A stretch of DNA of 19,546 bases from DASPKS01 sp035628035 (lineage in GTDB: Bacteria > Bacteroidota > Rhodothermia > Rhodothermales > Rubricoccaceae), in assembly GCA_035628035.1 (NCBI GenBank), contig DASPKS010000019.1, positions 1 through 19,546 on the forward strand. The letters are read 5' to 3'. Below, piece after piece: positions 14,393-19,546 of this stretch (position 1 is the first letter of the stretch; each line of letters begins with the position of its first letter). A program made the translations under genes and the position numbers. The notes beneath the pieces are model-generated. The model was not told the origin of the DNA and did not search any database. It saw only the letters and a list, made by a program, of their open reading frames with translations.

Positions 14393-14836
14393 ATGGATCA
14401 GAACTCCTTCAAGACGTTCAGCGCCAAGCCCGGCGAGGCCGAGGCGAAGTGGTTCGTCGTCGACGCCGAGAACCAGATCGTCGGCCGGCTCGCTGCGCGC
14501 ATCGCCGCCGTCCTCCGCGGCAAGCACAAGCCCTCCTACACGCCCCACGTCGACACCGGCGACTTCGTCGTCGTCGTGAACGCGGAGAAGGCGCGGTTCA
14601 CCGGGCGGAAGGAGACCGACAAGGTCTACTTCCGGCACTCGAACTACCCCGGCGGCGTCACGCTCCAGTCGCCGAAGGAGGTGCGCCAGAAGAAGCCGAC
14701 GTTCATCATCGAGACCGCCGTGCAGGGGATGCTCCCGAAGAACCGTCTCGGCCGCCAGATGGCGAAGAAGCTGAAGGTGTACGCCGGCCCGGACCACCCC
14801 CACGAGGCGCAGCAGCCCGAGCCGCTGGCGCTGTAA
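14393..14836 (+). CDS. rplM: 50S ribosomal protein uL13
   Basis: 147 aa, the usual length. It binds 23S rRNA early in large-subunit assembly. Typical features are KWFVVDAENQIVGRLAARIA (19-38), RGKHKPSYTPHVDTGDFVVVVNA, KVYFRHSNYPGG, and AVQGMLPKNRLGRQM. I chose the ATG at 14393; an in-frame start at 14291 would lie inside the promoter. It has no Shine-Dalgarno sequence before it. It leads the rplM-rpsI-rpsB-tsf group. Confidence 0.98.
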   Translation: MDQNSFKTFSAKPGEAEAKWFVVDAENQIVGRLAARIAAVLRGKHKPSYTPHVDTGDFVVVVNAEKARFTGRKETDKVYFRHSNYPGGVTLQSPKEVRQKKPTFIIETAVQGMLPKNRLGRQMAKKLKVYAGPDHPHEAQQPEPLAL

Positions 14837-14858
14837 TCCGCGCATCTGTTAAGCCCCT

Positions 14859-15254
14859 ATGGCTACCTCCACCCAGTACCAGGCCGTCGGGCGCCGCAAG
14901 ACCAGCGTGGCGCGCGTGTACCTCCGCCCCGGCGCCGGCCAGATCCTCATCAACCGCCGCCCCGTCGAGGACTACTTCCCGACGGAGATCCGCCGCCGCG
15001 CGCTCATGCTCCCGCTCACGGTGACGGGCACGGCCGGCCAGTTCGACGTCGTCGTGAACGCGCAGGGCGGCGGGCTCACCGGGCAGGCGGAGGCGACGAG
15101 CCTCGGCATCGCCCGCGCCCTCCTCACGTTCAACGAGGACCTCCGCAAGCCCCTCCGCGACGCCGGCCTCCTCACGCGCGACCCCCGCGCGGTCGAGCGG
15201 AAGAAGTACGGCCGCCCGAAGGCGCGCAAGCGGTTCCAGTTCAGCAAGCGCTGA
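14859..15254 (+). CDS. rpsI: 30S ribosomal protein uS9
   Basis: 131 aa. uS9 sits in the head of the small subunit, and its C-terminal tail reaches the P-site tRNA. It has the family opening YQAVGRRKTSVARVYLRPG (7-25), the GGGLTGQAEATSLGIARAL stretch, and ends in the characteristic basic tail with YGRPKARKRFQFSKR. The penultimate Lys and final Arg that touch tRNA are intact. It starts 22 bases after rplM with no terminator between, so the two are co-transcribed. Confidence 0.98.
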   Translation: MATSTQYQAVGRRKTSVARVYLRPGAGQILINRRPVEDYFPTEIRRRALMLPLTVTGTAGQFDVVVNAQGGGLTGQAEATSLGIARALLTFNEDLRKPLRDAGLLTRDPRAVERKKYGRPKARKRFQFSKR

Positions 15255-15265
15255 TGTTCTTTCCG

Positions 15266-15298
15266 GCGGGCCGCCTGCTCCCTCTGTAGGCGGCCCGC
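15266..15298 (+). terminator. Hairpin after rpsI
   Basis: GCGGGCCGCCT (15266-15276) and AGGCGGCCCGC (15288-15298) form a perfect 11-bp stem with an 11-base loop, 11 bases past the rpsI stop. No T-run follows (TCATCTCCC), so termination may be partial, or the stem may protect the upstream message. Confidence 0.55.
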
Positions 15299-15318
15299 TC
15301 ATCTCCCACCCCGCTCGA

Positions 15319-15360
15319 GGCTGCGGCGGGTGTCCCGGCTCGCCGGGATCGCACGCAGCC
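15319..15360 (+). promoter_or_regulatory. Structured rpsB leader
   Basis: A nested hairpin is visible. GGCTGCG (15319-15325) pairs with CGCAGCC (15354-15360), enclosing TCCCGG (15333-15338) with CCGGGA (15343-15348) and internal loops on both sides. It ends 52 bases before the rpsB ATG. S2 regulates its own mRNA in E. coli, so an autoregulatory leader is plausible, but I cannot match it to a known family. Confidence 0.4.
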
Positions 15361-15412
15361 GGTGACGGCGGGGGCGGCCCAACCCCACCGCCCGCAAGGG
15401 CCCCTATAAAGA

Positions 15413-16183
15413 ATGCCCCGTGTTTCGATCGAGGAGCTCCTCCGCTCCGGCGCCCACTTCGGGCACCTGACCAGCCGTTGGAATCCGAAGATGGCCTCGT
15501 ACATCTTCATGGAGCGCAACGGCATCCACATCATCGACCTCAAGCAGACGCAGGGCCTCCTCGACGAGGCCGCCGACGCCGCGGCCCGGTTCGCCTCGCG
15601 CGGGCGGAAGGTCCTCTTCGTCGGCACGAAGAAGCAGGCGCAGGACGTCATCAAGACGGAGGCCGAGCGCGCCGGGATGCCCTACGTCTCCGAGCGCTGG
15701 CTCGGCGGGATGCTCACCAACTTCCAGACGATCCGGAAGAGCATCCGCCGGATGGAGACGCTCCAGCGGCAGGAGGCCGACGGCACGCTCGGCCAGCTCA
15801 AGAAGAAGGAGCGCCTCATGCGCCGCCGCGAGCGCGAGAAGCTCGAGCGCATCCTCGGCGGCATCGCCGACCTCTCGCGCCTTCCCGGCGCCCTCTTCGT
15901 CGTCGACATCCGCCGCGAGCACATCGCCGTGCAGGAGGCCCGTCGCCTCGGCGTGCCCGTCATCGCGATGCTCGACACGAACTGCGACCCCGACCTCGTC
16001 GACTTCCCGATCCCGGCCAACGACGACGCCATGAAGTCCGTCGCCCTCTTCACGCGCGCAATTGCTGACGCCGTGATCGAGGGCGCGAGGTCGGGCGAGG
16101 TCGAACGCGAGGCCGAGGCGGCCGAGGAGGAGACCCGCCGCGCCGAGGCCGAGGAGCTCGCCACCGAGGAGAGCGGGGCCTGA
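15413..16183 (+). CDS. rpsB: 30S ribosomal protein uS2
   Basis: 256 aa. uS2 joins the small subunit late and contacts bS1 where present. It has LLRSGAHFGHLTSRWNPKM (9-27), FVGTKKQAQDVIKTEAERAG (69-88), RWLGGMLTNFQTIRKSI, and PVIAMLDTNCDPDLVDFPIPANDDA near 185-209. After about residue 225 comes a Glu/Ala/Arg-rich tail, common in Bacteroidota and other long S2 proteins. The ATG at 15413 follows TATAAAGA with no Shine-Dalgarno sequence. It is linked to tsf as in most bacteria. Confidence 0.98.
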   Translation: MPRVSIEELLRSGAHFGHLTSRWNPKMASYIFMERNGIHIIDLKQTQGLLDEAADAAARFASRGRKVLFVGTKKQAQDVIKTEAERAGMPYVSERWLGGMLTNFQTIRKSIRRMETLQRQEADGTLGQLKKKERLMRRREREKLERILGGIADLSRLPGALFVVDIRREHIAVQEARRLGVPVIAMLDTNCDPDLVDFPIPANDDAMKSVALFTRAIADAVIEGARSGEVEREAEAAEEETRRAEAEELATEESGA

Positions 16184-16204
16184 CCGCCGCCGCCCCTGAG
16201 CGTG

Positions 16205-16245
16205 GAGGCGCGGAGGCCAGCCTGTGCTTCCGCGCCTCTTCCCTT
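16205..16245 (+). terminator. Terminator or attenuator between rpsB and tsf
   Basis: GAGGCGCGGA (16205-16214) and TCCGCGCCTC (16229-16238) form a perfect 10-bp stem, followed by TTCCCTTT. The tail is pyrimidine-rich, not pure T, which suggests partial termination that would set tsf below rpsB. Confidence 0.6.
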
Positions 16246-16276
16246 TCTCACCCCCCGTAGTCAACCGAACAGACCC

Positions 16277-17119
16277 ATGACCATTTCTGCCAGCGACGTC
16301 GCCCGCCTGCGCGAGACCACCGGCGTCGGCATGATGGACTGCAAGAAGGCGCTCGTCGAGGCCGAGGGCGACTTCGACAAGGCCATCGAGCTCCTCCGCA
16401 TGAAGGGCCAGAAGGTGGCCGCCAACCGGGCCGACCGCGAGGCGAAGGAGGGCGTGATCGCCGTCGCCACCGCGCCCGACCGCTCGGCCGCCGCCATCGC
16501 CGAGGTGAACGCCGAGACCGACTTCGTCGCCCGCAACGCCGACTTCGCCACGTTCGCCCAGGACGTGGCCGACGTCATCCTCCGCGAGCGCCCGGCCGAC
16601 CTCGACGCCCTCCGCGCGCTCCCCTACAAGGACGGCCGTACCATCGGTGAAACGGTCTCCGACCTCACCGGGAAGATCGGCGAGAAGATCGACGTCCGCC
16701 GGTTCGCGCTCGTCGAGGCCGAGGGCGGCGAGGTCGTCGCGTACGTCCACCCCGGCGCCAAGCTCGGCGTGCTCGTCGAGATGGCCGCCACCGGAGACGG
16801 TGGGGGCGACCTCCAGGCCACCGGCCGCGACGTGGCGATGCAGGCCGCCGCGATGAACCCCGTCGCCGCCCGCCGCGAGGACGTGCCGGCCGAGATCCAG
16901 CAGAAGGAGCTGGAGATCGGCCGCGAGCAGGCGCGCAACGAGGGCAAGCCCGAGCAGATCCTCGACAAGATCGCCCAGGGCAAGCTGGAGCGGTACTACA
17001 AGGACCACGTGCTCACCGAGCAGGCCTTCGTGAAGGATGCTTCGATGACGGTCCGCCAGATGCTCGACGCCCAGAAGGCCGAGGTGCGGCGGTTCGTCCG
17101 CTTCGCGCTCGGGGGCTGA
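16277..17119 (+). CDS. tsf: Elongation factor Ts
   Basis: 280 aa, the usual length. EF-Ts is the nucleotide exchange factor that recharges EF-Tu with GTP. The N-terminal UBA-like domain has VARLRETTGVGMMDCKKAL (8-26). The EF-Tu contact motif TDFVARN is at 81-87. The core and C-terminal coiled module contain QILDKIAQGKLERYYKD and end with VRRFVRFALGG. I chose the ATG at 16277 because it matches the normal N-terminus; a longer frame would begin inside the rpsB-tsf hairpin. Confidence 0.98.
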   Translation: MTISASDVARLRETTGVGMMDCKKALVEAEGDFDKAIELLRMKGQKVAANRADREAKEGVIAVATAPDRSAAAIAEVNAETDFVARNADFATFAQDVADVILRERPADLDALRALPYKDGRTIGETVSDLTGKIGEKIDVRRFALVEAEGGEVVAYVHPGAKLGVLVEMAATGDGGGDLQATGRDVAMQAAAMNPVAARREDVPAEIQQKELEIGREQARNEGKPEQILDKIAQGKLERYYKDHVLTEQAFVKDASMTVRQMLDAQKAEVRRFVRFALGG

Positions 17120-17146
17120 GGCTCTTTCCCTCCCCGAGCCCTTTTT
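17120..17146 (+). terminator. Terminator after tsf
   Basis: GGCTC (17120-17124) pairs with GAGCC (17136-17140), and T5 follows after one C (17142-17146). It begins directly after the tsf stop codon. Confidence 0.6.
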
Positions 17147-17179
17147 CGCGGGGGCGGGGCAAGGCGCCCCGCCCCCGCG
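17147..17179 (+). repeat. 14-bp perfect GC-only hairpin before the pyrH promoter
   Basis: Arms 17147-17160 and 17166-17179 are perfectly complementary and contain only G and C, with a 5-base loop. It directly follows the T5 of the tsf terminator and ends five bases before the pyrH -35 element. It probably backs up termination and insulates pyrH. Confidence 0.75.
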
Positions 17180-17183
17180 TTCG

Positions 17184-17215
17184 TTGCGTGGGGATGGAGC
17201 CGGGACGTAGCTTTG
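17184..17215 (+). promoter_or_regulatory. Promoter of pyrH-frr
   Basis: TTGCGT (17184-17189) is followed after 18 bases by TAGCTTTG (17208-17215), an exact match to the Bacteroidota -7 box TAnnTTTG. A start near 17220 leaves about 19 leader bases before the ATG at 17239, which also decides that start over the upstream ATG at 17188. Confidence 0.7.
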
Positions 17216-17238
17216 CGCGCCTTTCAGGCCGCCTTCCT

Positions 17239-18027
17239 ATGTCCGAGGCTCCTGCTTCGCCCGGCCCCCTCCGCTACCGCCGCGTCCTGCTCAAGCTGAG
17301 CGGCGAGGCGCTAATGGGCACGCGGACGTTCGGCATCGACCACACCATCTTGGAGCAGTACGCCGAGGACGTGCGCGGCGCCGTCGAGGCCGGGGCCGAG
17401 GTGGCCATCGTCATCGGCGGCGGCAACATCTTCCGGGGCGTCTCGCCGGCGGGGCGGCAGCTCTCCTCCCGCGCCCACGCGGACTACATGGGGATGCTCG
17501 CCACAATGATCAACGGGATGGCGCTGCAGGACGCCCTCGAACAGGCCGGCCTCCACACCCGGCTCATGAGCGCCATCGCGATGCACGAGATCGCCGAGCC
17601 GTTCATCCGCCGCCGCGCCATCCGCCACCTGGAAAAGGGCCGCGTGGTCATCTTCGGCGCGGGCACCGGGCACCCCTACTTCTCGACCGACACCGCCGCC
17701 GCCCTCCGCGCCGCCGAGGTCGCCGCCGAGATCCTCCTGAAAGGCACCCGCGTCGACGGCGTGTTCACCGCCGACCCCGAGCGGGACACCACCGCGCGCC
17801 GCTTTACGTCCCTCGCCGGCACCGAGGTGCTCCGCCGCGAGCTCGGCGTGATGGACCTCACGGCGTTCACGCTCGCCAAGGAGAGCGCGCTCCCCATCGG
17901 CGTGTTCAACATGAACCGGGCCGGCAACTTCCTCCGCGTGCTGCGCGGGGAGCCCATCGGGACCCTCGTCCACTGGGACGCCGCCGCCGAAGCGATGTAC
18001 GCCGACGCCGAGCCCGTTCCCTCCTGA
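17239..18027 (+). CDS. pyrH: UMP kinase
   Basis: 262 aa. It phosphorylates UMP to UDP in pyrimidine nucleotide synthesis, as a hexamer of the amino-acid-kinase fold, usually GTP-activated and UTP-inhibited. Motifs are VLLKLSGEALMG (17-28), IGGGNIFRG (59-67), a UMP-contact region DYMGMLATMINGMALQDALE (82-101), GTGHPYFSTDTAAALRA (142-158), and VDGVFTADP (172-180). About 10 residues at the start and about 10 at the end are longer than in E. coli. It has its own promoter and precedes frr by 26 bases, a widely conserved pair. Confidence 0.98.
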   Translation: MSEAPASPGPLRYRRVLLKLSGEALMGTRTFGIDHTILEQYAEDVRGAVEAGAEVAIVIGGGNIFRGVSPAGRQLSSRAHADYMGMLATMINGMALQDALEQAGLHTRLMSAIAMHEIAEPFIRRRAIRHLEKGRVVIFGAGTGHPYFSTDTAAALRAAEVAAEILLKGTRVDGVFTADPERDTTARRFTSLAGTEVLRRELGVMDLTAFTLAKESALPIGVFNMNRAGNFLRVLRGEPIGTLVHWDAAAEAMYADAEPVPS

Positions 18028-18053
18028 CCTCTACGACCGACGACCTACCTGCG

Positions 18054-18623
18054 ATGCTTGACGAACGACTCACGAAGCTCCTCGACGAGGCCCGCGGCCA
18101 CATGCACAAGTCGCTGGAGCACCTCGCCCAGGAGCTCCTCCACATCCGCGCGGGCCGCGCCAACGCGGCGATGGTCGACGACGTGCGCGTGGAGGCGTAC
18201 GGCAGTCACATGCCGCTCAACCAGGTGGCCTCCGTGAGCACGCCCGCACCCGACCTCATCGTAATCCAGCCCTGGGACCGCTCTACGCTCGGCCCCATCG
18301 AGCGAGCGATCCAGGCGGCCAACCTCGGGCTCAACCCCACCAACGACGGCACGCTCATCCGCATCGCCATCCCGCCGCTGACGGAGGAGCGCCGGAAGGA
18401 GCTCGCGAAGACGGCCCGCACGAAGGGCGAGGACGCCCGCGTGGCCGTCCGCAACGTCCGCAAGGACTCGAAGAATCACATCCAGCGGATGGTGCAGGAC
18501 GCCAAGCTTCCTGAGGACATGCGGTTCGAGGCCGAGGACCGCCTCCAGAAGCTCACCGACGAGTTCGTCGGGAAGGTCGACGAGATGCTCCAGAAGAAGG
18601 AGCACGACATCATGGCCGTCTGA
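18054..18623 (+). CDS. frr: Ribosome recycling factor
   Basis: 189 aa, against 185 in E. coli. With EF-G it splits the post-termination ribosome. The first and last thirds form the long helical bundle: HLAQELLHIRAGRANAAMVD (22-41) and, at the end, RLQKLTDEFVGKVDEMLQKKE. The middle holds the smaller domain with PLNQVASVSTPAPDLIVIQPWD. The RAGRA motif that contacts rRNA is intact at 32-36. It is probably co-transcribed with pyrH. Confidence 0.98.
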   Translation: MLDERLTKLLDEARGHMHKSLEHLAQELLHIRAGRANAAMVDDVRVEAYGSHMPLNQVASVSTPAPDLIVIQPWDRSTLGPIERAIQAANLGLNPTNDGTLIRIAIPPLTEERRKELAKTARTKGEDARVAVRNVRKDSKNHIQRMVQDAKLPEDMRFEAEDRLQKLTDEFVGKVDEMLQKKEHDIMAV

Positions 18624-18694
18624 ACGGCCTGAGACGCAGGGCCGCCGCGCGAGGATTTAGCGGAGACTGCACCCCGCGCCCGCCGCCGGCCTTT

Positions 18695-18702
18695 TACCTT
18701 TC
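18695..18702 (+). promoter_or_regulatory. Possible tRNA-Ser promoter -7 box
   Basis: TACCTTTC, one base from TAnnTTTG, lies 10 bases before the tRNA. I do not see a TTG element at the expected upstream position, so support is weak. Confidence 0.3.
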
Positions 18703-18711
18703 GGCCCGCCC

Positions 18712-18798
<87 letters not shown>

Positions 18799-18804
18799 CT
18801 GAAG

Positions 18805-18853
18805 AAGCTGCAAGCCGCCGGGTGCGCCGCCGCACGGGCCGCTTGCAGCTTTT
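18805..18853 (+). terminator. Terminator after tRNA-Ser
   Basis: AAGCTGCAAGC (18805-18815) and GCTTGCAGCTT (18841-18851) form a perfect 11-bp stem, with an inner GTGCG/CGCAC stem at 18822-18826 and 18831-18835. TTTT occupies 18850-18853. It starts seven bases after the tRNA. Confidence 0.8.
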
Positions 18854-18883
18854 CGCTTGCCGCCCGCCTGCGGGTATCGCGCT

Positions 18884-19546
18884 ATGCTCAAGAGCATGAC
18901 CGGGTTCGGCCGCGGGACCGCCCGCGCCGGGACCACCGAGGCCACCGTCGAGGTGCGCGCCGTGAACGGCCGCTTCGCGGAGGTGGCCGTGCGTGCCCCT
19001 CGCGTGCTCAACCCGCACGAGGCGGCGATCCAGACCCGGTGCAAGGAGGCCCTCGAGCGCGGCTCGATCTCCGTTTCCATCGCCCTCCTCCGGGCTGGCG
19101 CCGATCTGCCCCTCCGCGTGAACGCCCCCGCTGCGCGGGCCTACGCCCAGCTCCTCCGCGTGCTGCGGGAAGAGGCGTCCCTCGATGGCCCCGTCACCCT
19201 CGACCACCTCCTCCGCTACCCTGATGTCCTTTCCTCGGAGGGAGGCGACGACGAGACGGCCTCGGCCGATGCTTGGGCAGCCGCCGAAGCCGCGCTCGCG
19301 GAAGCGCTCACCCGGCTCGACGCGATGCGTGTGGAGGAGGGGGCGAGACTGGCTGACGACCTGCAGAAGCGGCTCGGGCTCATCGAGGAACACCTCGTCG
19401 TCGTGGAGGCGCGCGCACCGGCGCGCGTGGTGGAAGCACAGACCCGTCTCCGCGACCGCCTTTCGGAGCTCCTTGCCGACGAGCGCCTCAACCCCGACCG
19501 CCTCGAAACGGAGATCGCCCTCCTCGCCGACCGCCTCGACGTGACC
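18884..19546 (+). CDS. yicC: YicC family endoribonuclease, 3' end missing
   Basis: From the ATG at 18884 the frame is open for 221 codons to the last base of the window, so about a quarter of a normal YicC (about 290 aa) is missing. The N-terminus MLKSMTGFGRG is the family hallmark. It is followed by EVRAVNGRF (23-31), the usual V-x-x-VN-x-R segment, and an acidic, helical middle part. A second ATG at 18896 (MTGFGRG) is possible, but most family members begin a few residues earlier. YicC proteins are endoribonucleases linked to small-RNA and mRNA turnover and stationary-phase survival. In many genomes yicC precedes gmk, which would be expected just outside the window. Confidence 0.92.
   Translation, partial: MLKSMTGFGRGTARAGTTEATVEVRAVNGRFAEVAVRAPRVLNPHEAAIQTRCKEALERGSISVSIALLRAGADLPLRVNAPAARAYAQLLRVLREEASLDGPVTLDHLLRYPDVLSSEGGDDETASADAWAAAEAALAEALTRLDAMRVEEGARLADDLQKRLGLIEEHLVVVEARAPARVVEAQTRLRDRLSELLADERLNPDRLETEIALLADRLDVT

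Noticed and set aside
14146..14394. Upstream extension of the sigma-factor frame by 83 codons
   Set aside because: It would run through the rplM promoter and attenuator, has no family similarity, and the ATG at 14145 gives a compact protein.
15404..17008. Minus-strand open frame of 534 codons opposite rpsB and tsf
   Set aside because: Antisense shadow of two well-conserved genes, spanning their intergenic hairpin.
18624..18695. Possible terminator for frr: GGCCG paired with CGGCC before TTTT
   Set aside because: The pairing is long-range and imperfect, and its T-run overlaps the presumed tRNA promoter, so I could not support it as a feature.

Overview
The window is a housekeeping region of a high-GC bacterial chromosome. 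It is built around dnaA-dnaN and a probable replication origin. I place it in Bacteroidota, most likely the Rhodothermia (the Rhodothermus, Salinibacter and Rubricoccus side). The gene order yceD-rpmF-plsX-fabH-fabD-fabG and rplM-rpsI-rpsB-tsf-pyrH-frr fits. Several promoters have the Bacteroidota-type -7 box (TAnnTTTG or close), about 18 bases after a TTG-containing element. None of the highly expressed genes has a Shine-Dalgarno sequence. Genus-level placement is inference.

Layout. From 1 to 8238 every gene is on the minus strand. Reading leftwards from the middle these are: yceD (DUF177), rpmF, plsX, fabH, fabD, a GTG-started membrane-anchored SRPBCC protein, fabG, a strong terminator, a DEAD-box RNA helicase, and a ChaN-like protein cut by the window edge. 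The fatty-acid genes are packed tightly: fabH/fabD share one base and fabD/SRPBCC share four.

Positions 8239-8819 carry no gene. They hold the yceD promoter, three DnaA-box-like 9-mers, and a 16-bp perfect inverted repeat ending in T5. dnaA and dnaN then run rightwards. Genes therefore diverge from this gap on both sides, as expected at an origin.

After dnaN and its terminator comes a sugar-nucleotide transferase. It meets tail-to-tail, on a shared CTAG, a minus-strand pair: an ECF-like sigma factor and a downstream single-pass membrane protein resembling a degenerate anti-sigma factor. Plus-strand translation genes resume with rplM, whose leader contains two mutually exclusive hairpins, the second a textbook terminator. 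Then follow rpsI, rpsB, tsf, pyrH, frr, tRNA-Ser(GGA) and the 5' part of yicC, which runs off the right edge.

How the genes work together: the left half makes membrane lipid precursors (PlsX, FabH, FabD, FabG), with ribosomal protein bL32 in the same cluster. The centre starts replication (DnaA) and makes it processive (DnaN). The right half serves translation: ribosomal proteins, EF-Ts, ribosome recycling factor and a tRNA. It also includes UMP kinase. I found no CRISPR array, insertion sequence, phage gene or defence island. The points most worth following up are the rplM leader, the origin-region hairpin, the SRPBCC protein inside the fatty-acid operon, and the sigma/anti-sigma pair.
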